A program made the position numbers and the translations under genes. The notes under the pieces are model-generated. The model worked only from the letters and a program-made list of their open reading frames with translations, made no database searches and was not told the origin of the DNA. A stretch of 64,000 nucleotides of DNA from Treponema berlinense (lineage in GTDB: Bacteria > Spirochaetota > Spirochaetia > Treponematales > Treponemataceae): contig NZ_FUXC01000002.1 of assembly GCF_900167025.1 (NCBI RefSeq), forward strand, positions 248,001 to 312,000, given 5' to 3'. Position 1 is the first letter of the stretch. Every line of letters begins with the position of its first letter. Positions 53,179 through 61,092 of the stretch are shown here, in pieces.

Positions 53179-53692
53179 TCATCGCCGTGGTAAAAATCGC
53201 GGAAACTGGAATTCAAGAAATTCTTCTTCTAATGGAGAAAATTCTAATTCAAACAATTACCAGAACGGTTCAAATTCTTTTAGTAAAAATTCAAAACAAG
53301 AAAAAAATCGTCCTTCTTTTGCACAAAGGGCTGTAACGAGCGCGGAAATTCAAAAGCAGGCAGAAGCAATCAGGGCTTTTAAGACAGCTGTTGTAAAATG
53401 CGCAATCTGCGGAGAACAGATAAACGATATGGCGAGCGCAATAAATAACCGTGGAGACGGAAATCCTGTCCATTTTGACTGCGTGTTAAAGCAGCTTTCC
53501 GAACAGGAAAAACCGGGACCAAACGAAAAAGTAACTTACATTGGAAACGGAAAATTTGCGGTTCTCCATTTTGACAACGTTCACGACATGCGCCATTTTT
53601 CAATTGTAAAAGAAATTGAATGGGAAGCCCGGGACAGTGAACGCGGAGAATGGAGAGACACGATGGCCTCTCTTTACTCACAGGTTAAATAA
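53165..53692 (+). CDS. Zinc-finger protein with Asn/Ser-rich N-terminus
   Basis: A 175-residue protein. Residues 1-55 are low-complexity (Asn, Ser, Arg, Gly; MVRDNHRRGKNRGNWNSRNS) and basic, resembling RNA-binding tails. Then comes CAICGEQIN and HFDCVLKQL, a Cys-x2-Cys and His-x2-Cys pattern that should bind zinc, followed by a beta-rich segment (VTYIGNGKFAVLHFDNV). It is last in the operon that begins at the FliK-like gene, and its end overlaps the convergent tatD by 15 bp. No function can be named. Confidence 0.7.
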   Translation: MVRDNHRRGKNRGNWNSRNSSSNGENSNSNNYQNGSNSFSKNSKQEKNRPSFAQRAVTSAEIQKQAEAIRAFKTAVVKCAICGEQINDMASAINNRGDGNPVHFDCVLKQLSEQEKPGPNEKVTYIGNGKFAVLHFDNVHDMRHFSIVKEIEWEARDSERGEWRDTMASLYSQVK

Positions 53693-54550
53693 AATTTTTA
53701 TGTTTTTGTCCACAAGTTCGCTCAATTGCTGCGGACTTGTTTTTCTTGCATTTGCAACAAAATTATAGCAATGTTCGATTAAAACAGGAGTATTTGTCTG
53801 TCCTCTGAACGGAACAGGCGCCAAATAAGGAGCATCTGTTTCCATTAAAATGCGGTCGTCAGGAACGTAGCGGAGCAAGGCGAGCATTTCTTCCATTTTT
53901 GATTTTTTAGTGTAAGTTGTTCCGCCGCCAAAAGCCAGATACCAGCCTTCATCCAAAAATTTTCTTGCTTCTTCCAGTCCATAGCTGTAGCAGTGAATAA
54001 TTCCGTTGTGAAAATCCATATTTTTGAGGCAGTCGATTGTGCCTTCAAAAGCGTCGCGGCTGTGCACAATCAGCGGAAGCTCCATTTTTTTTGCAAGCTC
54101 AATCTGCATCTGAAAAAGCTCCAGCTCTCCGTTGAATGTCTTTTGGTCAAAATTTTCTTCGCACCGGCCGTCAGCTCCCGAAGGGTTCCAGTGGTGGTCA
54201 AGACCGCATTCTCCGATTGCAATAATTTTTTTAGGACCGTTTTTGTTAAAGAGACTGATATTTTCCTCAAGCCGGGCAATGTCTTCGTCTCTGTTTTTAA
54301 TTGCGCTGACATCAGGCCAGATTCCTGCCGAGAACTGAATAAATTTTTCTGTTCTTTTCTTGAGTTCGTCCGAAAGTCCGGAAATAGCGCCGTCGATAGC
54401 ATTTTTTCGTGGAAAAAGGTCGTCCGCCCTGGTGCCAATATCCAGACCAAAAAAAGTGTCGCGCTCAGCCAAAGCCCTGAGAATTGCCTGACCGTCAAGT
54501 TTGCGTTCTTCTGTAAGATGATGAAAATGAAAATGAGTATCGCTGAACAT
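53678..54550 (-). CDS. tatD: TatD-family metal-dependent DNase
   Basis: A 290-residue TIM-barrel hydrolase. Metal ligands: THFHFHH at the N-terminus, IGECGLDHH, VHSRDAFEG, IHCYSYG, and LMETDAPYLAPVPFRGQTNT (20 residues). It acts as a 3'-5' DNase or related hydrolase. A TAGAAT ends six bases before the ATG with TTTTAC 17 bp further up; no Shine-Dalgarno, so the mRNA may be leaderless. Confidence 0.92.
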   Translation of the reverse strand: MFSDTHFHFHHLTEERKLDGQAILRALAERDTFFGLDIGTRADDLFPRKNAIDGAISGLSDELKKRTEKFIQFSAGIWPDVSAIKNRDEDIARLEENISLFNKNGPKKIIAIGECGLDHHWNPSGADGRCEENFDQKTFNGELELFQMQIELAKKMELPLIVHSRDAFEGTIDCLKNMDFHNGIIHCYSYGLEEARKFLDEGWYLAFGGGTTYTKKSKMEEMLALLRYVPDDRILMETDAPYLAPVPFRGQTNTPVLIEHCYNFVANARKTSPQQLSELVDKNIKILFNL

Positions 54551-54556
54551 AACTCG

Positions 54557-54585
54557 ATTCTATCAAAATTCGCAGCGTTGTAAAA
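54557..54585 (-). promoter_or_regulatory. tatD promoter abutting the start codon
   Basis: Minus strand TTTTAC (54580-54585), 17 bp, TAGAAT (54557-54562); 6 bp before the ATG. Confidence 0.5.
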
Positions 54586-54602
54586 TAGAGCGCAAATTTT
54601 TA

Positions 54603-54742
54603 ATCCGGGGGCATTTTGCTTTGCAAAACCGGCATGTTCCGCACTTGCGCTTTCGCTCCAGCCGCTTCCTTCACTCCATTTTATTCCGTTCAGTCCAGTG
54701 GCCGCCTCCGGCGGTGCTCCATATGCCTTGCCCTGAAAAAAT
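54603..54742. repeat. Multi-hairpin GC-rich element (E7)
   Basis: TTTTGC-TTT-GCAAAA (54614-54628) and CCGCC-TCC-GGCGG (54702-54714), plus weaker pairings between. Its complement carries GGAGCGAAAGCG and GCGGAACA, shared in part with E3. Confidence 0.6.
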
Positions 54743-54762
54743 CTTAAAATCTAAAAACTGGC

Positions 54763-54791
54763 TTGAAAAATTATCTTGTATTTGCTACACT
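54763..54791 (+). promoter_or_regulatory. Promoter of tRNA-Leu(TAA)
   Basis: TTGAAA (54763-54768), 17 bp, TACACT (54786-54791). Confidence 0.75.
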
Positions 54792-54822
54792 AATTAAGTT
54801 ATTTTTCTCTACGAAAGATAAT

Positions 54823-54910
54823 GCCGAGATGGTGGAATAGGTAGACACAAGGGACTTAAAATCCCTCGGCAAGTCAAACGGCCGTGCCGGTTCGATTCCG
54901 GTTCTCGGCA
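54823..54910 (+). tRNA. tRNA-Leu (anticodon TAA)
   Basis: An 88-nt class II tRNA: acceptor GCCGAGA with TCTCGGC, anticodon stem AGGGA/TCCCT with loop CTTAAAA giving TAA, long variable arm, T loop TTCGATT, discriminator A. Confidence 0.95.
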
Positions 54911-54912
54911 AA

Positions 54913-54946
54913 AAAGGCTTCTGCATTGCAGAAGCCTTTTTTGTTT
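54913..54946. terminator. Bidirectional terminator, tRNA-Leu / pgi
   Basis: AAGGCTTCTGCA pairs with TGCAGAAGCCTT, with A residues before and T residues after; between convergent genes. Confidence 0.9.
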
Positions 54947-54947
54947 T

Positions 54948-56549
54948 TTACAAGTCTAGCAGTTGTGCGTATGCTTTTAGAGCACCGTCTGTTTCTTTTG
55001 CAAGCACTTTTTTTGCAAGTTTTTTTCCGAGTTGTACGCCTTCCTGGTCAAAACTGTTGATATTCCATACAAATCCCTGGAACATTACTTTGTTTTCGTA
55101 GTGGGCAAGAAGCGCCCCGAGTGTTTTTGGGTTGAGCTCTGAGCCGTAAATGAGGCTTGAAGGTCTTCCGCCTGCAAATGCCTTGTTTGGGTCCGCGTCA
55201 GTTTTTCCGCAGGCAAATGCCATTATCTGTGCCGTAACGTTTGCATCGAGTTTTTGCTGGCTTGTTGAGCCTTCGATTGTCACGTCAACCTTTGTCTGGT
55301 TGTTTTTGAACGCAATAAACTGGAGAGGAACTATATTTGTTCCCTGATGCAAAAGCTGGTAGAACGAATGCTGTCCGTTTGTTCCAGGTTCTCCAAAAAT
55401 TACAGGACCGGTTACATAGTCAATTTTTTGACCAAAACGATTTACTGACTTTCCGTTTGATTCCATATCGAGCTGCTGCAAGTGCGCAGGAAAACGGCTC
55501 AAGGCCTGGCTGTACGGAAGAACCGCTGTTGACGGATATTCCTGAACGTTGCGCTCGTAAATGCCGATCAAGGCGTCTAGCAAAGCAGGATTTTCCTGAA
55601 TTTTTGGGTTTGTAGCAAGCCTGTCCTCTTCGGCGGCTCCTTCCAAAAAGTCTGCAAATACATTTGCTCCGAATGCAAGGGAAAGAACTGCTCCTCCGAC
55701 AGCGGAAGTAGAAGAATAGCGTCCTCCGATGTAGTCGTCCATGTAAAAGGCTTCGAGATAGTCCGGATTGTGGGCTAAAGGCGAGGTTTCGCTGGTGACT
55801 GCAATCATGTGCCGGGCAGGATTTAAGCCTGCTTTTTTGAGCGCGTCTTTTACGAAGGCTTCGTTTGTAAGAGTCTCGAGGGTTGTTCCAGATTTTGAAA
55901 CGAGGATAAATATTGAGCGCGAAATGTCTGTCGAATTTAAAACAGCCGAGGCGTCGTCAGGATCAACATTCGAAATGAACTTTGCTTCCATTTTGAAGGA
56001 ATTATTTGCTTTTGCCCAGTTTTCGAGGGCGAGATACATTGCTCTTGGACCTAAATCGCTGCCGCCGATACCGATTTGAACGACAGTCGTAAAAGTTTCG
56101 CCTTTTTCGTTTGTAAGTTTTCCAGAATGAACTTTTTCTGCAAAATCTGCAATTTTTTTCTGTTCAGTTTTATAGAATTCGCGTTTGTCTGTTCCGTCGG
56201 CAACAACCTTGTCTCCGAGCTGTCCGCGGGTAAGGTGGTGCAGAACAAGACGTTTTTCTCCGGTGTTTACGACTTCGCCGTTGTAAAGAGCTTCGAATTT
56301 TTGAGTGAGCTGCGCTTCGTCTGAAAGTTCAGCGAGAACTTTTAGAACTTTTTCGTCAACCTGCTTTGCTGCGTAGTTGTAGACAAGACCTGCGCCCATT
56401 TTTACGGAAAAATCTTTAACGCGTTTTTGAGCTTCTGGCGAAGAAAGCTCCTGCGCAATGTTTACCGCGCCTTTTAAGGACTGAAGTTTTTTGAATGATT
56501 CGAGGGAAGAAAGGTTTTCCCAGTTTATGTTTTTTTCTGAAACCGACAT
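54948..56549 (-). CDS. pgi: Glucose-6-phosphate isomerase
   Basis: A 533-residue glycolytic isomerase. QIGIGGSDLGPRAMYLAL (18 residues), VSKSGTTLETLTNE, FGEPGTNGQHSFYQLLHQGT (20 residues) and SFDQEGVQLGK are the family signatures. The ATG at 56549 (MSVSEKN) has AGGAGA rather far (16 bp) upstream; longer frames have no support. Confidence 0.95.
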   Translation of the reverse strand: MSVSEKNINWENLSSLESFKKLQSLKGAVNIAQELSSPEAQKRVKDFSVKMGAGLVYNYAAKQVDEKVLKVLAELSDEAQLTQKFEALYNGEVVNTGEKRLVLHHLTRGQLGDKVVADGTDKREFYKTEQKKIADFAEKVHSGKLTNEKGETFTTVVQIGIGGSDLGPRAMYLALENWAKANNSFKMEAKFISNVDPDDASAVLNSTDISRSIFILVSKSGTTLETLTNEAFVKDALKKAGLNPARHMIAVTSETSPLAHNPDYLEAFYMDDYIGGRYSSTSAVGGAVLSLAFGANVFADFLEGAAEEDRLATNPKIQENPALLDALIGIYERNVQEYPSTAVLPYSQALSRFPAHLQQLDMESNGKSVNRFGQKIDYVTGPVIFGEPGTNGQHSFYQLLHQGTNIVPLQFIAFKNNQTKVDVTIEGSTSQQKLDANVTAQIMAFACGKTDADPNKAFAGGRPSSLIYGSELNPKTLGALLAHYENKVMFQGFVWNINSFDQEGVQLGKKLAKKVLAKETDGALKAYAQLLDL

Positions 56550-56679
56550 AGTTTTTATTTTAGTTCTCCTTTTGATTTTTTGTCTTACAGACAGCAATGC
56601 CTATTTTTATAAAACAGACTGATTCTATTATAGCACAAAAACTATTGGCAAGGAAAATGTTTTTGCTTACGGAAAACTT

Positions 56680-56772
56680 ACCCCGGATATTAGGGGCGGC
56701 TTTGCCGTTGCCGCAAGGCAATGAGCGCTTAGCGAACCCCGGTTAGCCGGCCGTGACGGAAGAATGCGGTAC
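56680..56772. repeat. Multi-hairpin GC-rich element (E8)
   Basis: TTGCC-GCAA-GGCAA (56708-56721), GCG-CTTA-GCG and CCGG-TTAG-CCGG, in the pgi/WYL-regulator intergenic region. Confidence 0.55.
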
Positions 56773-56796
56773 GGTTTTTATTCAAAAAAAATGTGA

Positions 56797-56802
56797 TATA
56801 AT
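56797..56802 (+). promoter_or_regulatory. -10 box of the WYL regulator, at the start codon
   Basis: TATAAT ends six bases before the ATG; the -35 is weak (GTTTTT). Leaderless transcription is expected. Confidence 0.5.
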
Positions 56803-56808
56803 CGGTTT

Positions 56809-57777
56809 ATGAGCCAGACAGAAAGAATCCTTTTTATTGACCGAAAACTGCGTTCGTGCGGAAATTTTACGGTTAAGGAAGTTGCCGACTATTTTGAAGT
56901 GAGCGAGCGGCAGGTTAAGCGTGATATTGAATATATGCGCGACCGTTTTGAAGCTCCGATTGAATGGAATTTTAAAGAAAAAAAATACATTTATGCCAGC
57001 AGTTTTGAAAGACTAAAATTTGCAGACCAGCATTTGATTTTGGCGTATCTTTCGATGCAGTCAATGCTCAAAAATGCAAATTATTTTCCGGCTGTAAGCA
57101 GCGAGCTTTTGCAGAATTTGAAAAGCCAGATTCCAAAGGATTATCTGAAGGTTTGCGGGCGGATTTTGTACGAAATTCCAGCGGCGGAAAGTCTGGAGCC
57201 TGAAATTTTTACCGGAATTTGCGGCGCAATGCGGGATTTGCTCTGCCTTGAGCTTGTTTACACCAATACGAAGAATGAGCTTTCTGAGCGGATTTTTGAA
57301 CCGTGCAACCTTATAAATTACGGCGGAAACTGGTATGTTGTCGGTTTTGACTATTTGAGAAATGAAATCCGCACTTTTAACGCTGCAAGAATAAAAAAAC
57401 TTTCGTTGACAAAAAAGTCTTTTGAAAGACATGGAGACGATTTTGAGCAAAAACTGAAAAATTATATTGAAAACGGTTTTGGAATTTTTCTTGGCGAAAA
57501 AACAGAAAATGTAAAAATCAGGTTTTATGGAAAAGCGGTTCAGATTGTAAAGACTCAAAAATGGCATCCGAAGCAGGTTATGTCGGAAAATTTTGGCGGA
57601 GAAGGCGGAAAAGAAGATTTTTTGGAATTGAATTTTCCTGCCGCCGATATGACGGAAGTTTTGTCTAAAATCTTGAGCTTTGGAAAGAATGCGGTTCCGC
57701 TTGAACCTCAAAATCTGGTTGATTTGTGGAAAGCGGAAATCAGAAAAATGTGCGAAATTGCCGGGGTTTACCGGTAA
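56809..57777 (+). CDS. WYL-domain transcriptional regulator
   Basis: A 322-residue DeoR-like helix-turn-helix plus WYL-domain regulator. The HTH is at 20-50 (VKEVADYFEVSERQVKRDIE, 20 residues). The WYL domain (about 140-220) has NYGGNWYVVGFD and RTFNAARIKKL. WYL proteins sense nucleic-acid or nucleotide ligands. Divergent to pgi, convergent to sufU; target unknown. Confidence 0.88.
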   Translation: MSQTERILFIDRKLRSCGNFTVKEVADYFEVSERQVKRDIEYMRDRFEAPIEWNFKEKKYIYASSFERLKFADQHLILAYLSMQSMLKNANYFPAVSSELLQNLKSQIPKDYLKVCGRILYEIPAAESLEPEIFTGICGAMRDLLCLELVYTNTKNELSERIFEPCNLINYGGNWYVVGFDYLRNEIRTFNAARIKKLSLTKKSFERHGDDFEQKLKNYIENGFGIFLGEKTENVKIRFYGKAVQIVKTQKWHPKQVMSENFGGEGGKEDFLELNFPAADMTEVLSKILSFGKNAVPLEPQNLVDLWKAEIRKMCEIAGVYR

Positions 57778-57825
57778 AACCCCGGTTTGAGCGGTAAACT
57801 TTCCGGTTTGGACGGAAAAGTTTTG
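57761..57825 (+). terminator. Inverted repeats at the end of the WYL gene
   Basis: A perfect 9-bp inverted repeat CCGGGGTTT / AAACCCCGG (57761-57785), with loop ACCGGTA, spans the stop codon; a second stem CTTTCCG/CGGAAAAG (57799-57820) precedes TTTTG. Likely the terminator between convergent genes. Confidence 0.6.
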
Positions 57826-58308
57826 TTATGCCGGGCAGTTTTCGTGGCTTTGACTTGCAGTTTTTTGAATTTCCTGAGTTTTTGCCGGAGTGGAAATCAT
57901 TTCGTGGAGGGTTCGCCATCCTAGTTCTGCGCATTTTACGCGGCTTGGCATGTGCGAAATGTCTTCGAGAGAAGCCGCTTCGTCGAGCTGTTCAATCTGC
58001 TCTTCGCTCGCCGTTCCGTGAATCATTCCTGTAAAAATATCGTAGAGTTTTTGTGCTTCTTCTGTGGTTTTTCCGATTACAAGGTCTAGCATCATGTCTA
58101 CGCTTGCCTGGCTGATTGCGCAGCCCGAACCTGTGTATGAGCCGTCGGTGATTATTCCGTCTTTTGTTTTTAGATAGAGCACAATGTTGTCGCCGCAGCT
58201 TGGGTTTACACCGTGCAGTTCAAGGGTGGCTCCGTCCATCTGCGTTTTGTGGGCGGGATTTACGTTATGGTCGTTTAATATTTCTCTATAAAGTTCTTTT
58301 GTATTCAT
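57826..58308 (-). CDS. sufU: Fe-S assembly sulfur-transfer protein SufU
   Basis: A 160-residue SufU/IscU-fold protein that accepts sulfur from SufS. Zinc/active-site residues are in NPSCGDNIV, GSGCAIS and VKCAELGW. The start has no Shine-Dalgarno: TATAAT ends seven bases before the ATG and TTGTAC lies 17 bp above. It is last of sufS-CDF-sufU on the minus strand. Confidence 0.94.
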   Translation of the reverse strand: MNTKELYREILNDHNVNPAHKTQMDGATLELHGVNPSCGDNIVLYLKTKDGIITDGSYTGSGCAISQASVDMMLDLVIGKTTEEAQKLYDIFTGMIHGTASEEQIEQLDEAASLEDISHMPSRVKCAELGWRTLHEMISTPAKTQEIQKTASQSHENCPA

Positions 58309-58315
58309 TTTTTAC

Positions 58316-58344
58316 ATTATAAAGAATTATGAATTATTGTACAA
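58316..58344 (-). promoter_or_regulatory. sufU promoter abutting the start codon
   Basis: Minus strand TTGTAC (58339-58344), 17 bp, TATAAT (58316-58321); the -35 overlaps the stop region of the preceding gene. Seven bases from -10 to ATG. Confidence 0.6.
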
Positions 58345-59503
58345 ACGGCGAATCGACAGTTATTACGCAATTGATGTCGCTGTAACTGTCTTTTATAAGT
58401 TTTGAAACTTTTGATTTTAGCGCTTTGTCTGAAAGCGGACAGTCGAACGGTTTTACAACGTCAAAAATAAGGTTTGTATGCTTGGAGCCCGGAACGAGCC
58501 TTACATCGTGAAATTTAAGGTCGTCGTCGATTTTTGGCAGTTCGTTGAGCATGAAAACTTTTATCTGGTTCAGCCTTTCGTTTTTTACATCGATTGGATC
58601 CATGTGGATTACGGCGACGCATTTGAATTTTTTTGAAAGTGCGACTTCTGTCTCGTCGATAACTTCGTGGAGCTCAAAAATATCCCTGTCGCCAGGAACT
58701 TCTGCATGAAGGCTCAGAAGAAGGCGCCCAGGTCCGTAGTCGTGGACAATCAGATCGTGCATTCCGCAGATTGGCTTATGGCGCAAAACTTCGGCCTGAA
58801 TCTGCATTACAAATTCTTTTGACGGTGCTTTTCCCAAAAGCGGGGCAATTGTTTCTTTTGCGCTTTCCCAGCCTGTGCGCAAAATAAAAGCTGCCACTAG
58901 AATTCCTGCAAGACCGTCGACAGGAAAACTTACAAATTTTCCGGCGATTGTCGCAATTATGACTGTAAAAGTTGAAATACAGTCGCTTAAGCTGTCTTTT
59001 GCCACTGCTTCGAGCGCAACCGAATTGATTTTTTTTGCGGTGATGTGGTTGTAAAAATACATGTAGCATTTTACGGCGATTGCAGCGAGCATTACCGCAA
59101 TTGAAAAAATTCCAGAAGAAAGTTCTGGCGGATTAAATAGAGAGAGAACTGAAGATTTTAAGAGTTCAAATCCCATGAGCAAAATCAAAAAACTGATTAT
59201 AAGGCCGGAAATGTATTCAAATCTTCCGTGTCCAAAAGGGTGAGACTGGTCAGGTTCCTTTGAGGAAAGTTTAAATCCAAAAAGTTGAATTATTGAACTT
59301 GCGGCGTCGGACAGGTTGTTGAAGGCGTCTGCCGTGATTGCAACGCTTTTAGAAACTAAGCCTGCGATAAATTTTGACGCAAAAAGAAGAATATTAAAAA
59401 AAATTCCTACGAATGCGCACAATGTTCCATAGGCAAGCCGGACTTTTGAGTCGCAGTAATTTTTGTGATTTTTTATGAAGAGTTTTGCAAGCAGTGTAAT
59501 CAT
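58334..59503 (-). CDS. Cation diffusion facilitator family transporter
   Basis: A 389-residue CDF exporter. Metal-site motifs ADAFNNLSDA (helix 2) and AKDSLSDC (helix 5), the SHPFGHGRFEYI signature, about six membrane helices and a C-terminal cytoplasmic domain (from about 215). Exports Zn, Fe, Mn or similar divalent metals; specificity unreadable. It lies between sufU and sufS; TATAAT ends seven bases before its ATG. Confidence 0.92.
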   Translation of the reverse strand: MITLLAKLFIKNHKNYCDSKVRLAYGTLCAFVGIFFNILLFASKFIAGLVSKSVAITADAFNNLSDAASSIIQLFGFKLSSKEPDQSHPFGHGRFEYISGLIISFLILLMGFELLKSSVLSLFNPPELSSGIFSIAVMLAAIAVKCYMYFYNHITAKKINSVALEAVAKDSLSDCISTFTVIIATIAGKFVSFPVDGLAGILVAAFILRTGWESAKETIAPLLGKAPSKEFVMQIQAEVLRHKPICGMHDLIVHDYGPGRLLLSLHAEVPGDRDIFELHEVIDETEVALSKKFKCVAVIHMDPIDVKNERLNQIKVFMLNELPKIDDDLKFHDVRLVPGSKHTNLIFDVVKPFDCPLSDKALKSKVSKLIKDSYSDINCVITVDSPFVQ

Positions 59504-59510
59504 ACTTAAA

Positions 59511-59516
59511 ATTATA
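59511..59516 (-). promoter_or_regulatory. -10 box of the CDF gene, at the start codon
   Basis: TATAAT on the minus strand ends seven bases before the ATG; -35 weak; no Shine-Dalgarno. Confidence 0.5.
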
Positions 59517-59585
59517 CCGTTTTTGCTTTAGAGAGGGAAAGGTAATCTTTGTAAGCAAAAAACAACGTTTTTTAGATTTTTACAG

Positions 59586-60824
59586 TCAGTCTTTGTATCC
59601 TGACCATTCCCGTAGTTTTGCAACTTTTGACAGGAAAAAATCGATTTCTTCTTCTGTGTTGTAAAAGTACAAAGATGCCCTTGCGGTTGCCGGAACTCCA
59701 AGATAAGCTCCCAGCGGCTGCGCGCAATGGTGTCCTGCCCGGATTGCAATTTTTTCGTCAGAAAGAAGGGTCGCAATGTCGTGGGGATGAACTCCATCCA
59801 CCGTAAAAGTTACAATTCCGCAGCGTTTGTTTCCGTCTTTGTTTCCAACGATAGAAACGTGAGGAATTTTCTTTAGGCCTTCAATAAGTTTTACCGCAAG
59901 AAGATTGTCGTGCTTTGAAATATTTTCAATTCCGGCAGACTGAATGTATTTTACTGCCGCTGCAAAACCTGCCGCATCGCCTGCGCTTACAGTTCCTGCT
60001 TCAAATTTGTGCGGAACTTCTGCCCAGGTCGCTTCTGTTTCCGTAACATATTCAATCATTTCTCCGCCACGCAAAAATGGAGGCATGCTTTCCAAAAGAT
60101 TGATTTTTCCGTAAAGCGCGCCGATTCCCATTGGACCGCAGAGCTTGTGGGAACTCATCGCAAAAAAATCGGCATCGAGAGCCTGAACGTCAACTTTTAT
60201 GTGAGGAGAAGACTGAGCTCCGTCAACAACGATTACAGCTCCGTTTTTGTGGGCAATTTCTGCGATTTTTTTAATTGGATTTGTAGTTCCCAAAACGTTA
60301 GAAACCTGTGCAATTGCGACAATTTTTGTTTTTGGAGTGATTTTTGCAAATTCGCTTTCTGGAATTTCGCCGCTTTCCTTGTCGACATACATGAATTTTA
60401 GAGTTGCGCCTTTTTTGGAACATACAAACTGCCATGGCAAAATATTCGAGTGGTGCTCCATAATCGAAACGACGATTTCATCTCCAGAGTGAACATTTTG
60501 CATTCCATAAGTGTAAGCAACCAAATTCAAGCTTTCAGACGAATTTCGTGTAAAAATAATTTCTCTTGCCTCTTTTGCGTTGATAAAATTTGCAACTGTT
60601 GAACGGGCATCTTCGTAAATTTTAGTAGCGCGTTCGCTCAAGTCGTAAATTCCCCGCAGAGGATTGGCATTGTTTTGAGCGTAAAAAGAGTTCATAGCCT
60701 CAAGAACGCAAAAAGGACGCTGCGCCGTTGCTGCCGTGTCTAAATAAATAAGCGAATCGTTCAAAGCCGAGCTTTTTTCATCTATTGATTTAAATAACGG
60801 AAAATCTTTTCTAAAGTCATTCAT
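59586..60824 (-). CDS. sufS: Cysteine desulfurase SufS
   Basis: A 412-residue PLP enzyme delivering sulfur from cysteine. The PLP lysine is in SSHKLCGPMGIG, VDGAQSSPH precedes it, and the active-site Cys is in RAGHHCAQPLG. The start ATG 60824 has no Shine-Dalgarno; TATAAT (60836-60841) lies 11 bases before. It is 37 kb from sufCBD. Confidence 0.95.
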   Translation of the reverse strand: MNDFRKDFPLFKSIDEKSSALNDSLIYLDTAATAQRPFCVLEAMNSFYAQNNANPLRGIYDLSERATKIYEDARSTVANFINAKEAREIIFTRNSSESLNLVAYTYGMQNVHSGDEIVVSIMEHHSNILPWQFVCSKKGATLKFMYVDKESGEIPESEFAKITPKTKIVAIAQVSNVLGTTNPIKKIAEIAHKNGAVIVVDGAQSSPHIKVDVQALDADFFAMSSHKLCGPMGIGALYGKINLLESMPPFLRGGEMIEYVTETEATWAEVPHKFEAGTVSAGDAAGFAAAVKYIQSAGIENISKHDNLLAVKLIEGLKKIPHVSIVGNKDGNKRCGIVTFTVDGVHPHDIATLLSDEKIAIRAGHHCAQPLGAYLGVPATARASLYFYNTEEEIDFFLSKVAKLREWSGYKD

Positions 60825-60980
60825 AATTAAAGCCAATTATAGTAATTTTTCCATTTTTTGAAAACACTGCGGGTTTTTGAATTTTTAGAAGCGCGTTTTT
60901 CTTGCCGCAAGTTGATATTCAGGCTTTGAAGCGCTTATTGCCGCCTTAAATTTTATCTGTAAAAAAAACATAAAAATCTC

Positions 60981-61039
60981 TCAAAGTACTGTACAAAATA
61001 TTGTCAAAGTACTTGACAAATTCGGGGGGGGGATACGAT
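60981..61039 (+). promoter_or_regulatory. Lipoprotein promoter with poly-G spacer and direct repeats
   Basis: TTGACA (61013-61018), then a 15-bp spacer with nine consecutive G (61024-61032), then TACGAT (61034-61039). A 17-bp near-perfect direct repeat (TCAAAGTACT-NN-ACAAA) occurs at 60981-60997 and 61004-61020, 23 bp apart, overlapping the -35. Confidence 0.65.
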
Positions 61040-61092
61040 AGATATCGTTGAAATTTTTTTTTCAGCGAAATTTATTTTTTTGGAGTGAATTT

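Larger units (their letters stand above)
54551..54947. other. Intergenic block with element E7 and tRNA-Leu
   Basis: 397 bp without a protein gene: the tatD promoter, the multi-hairpin element, then the tRNA-Leu promoter, gene and terminator. Confidence 0.65.
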
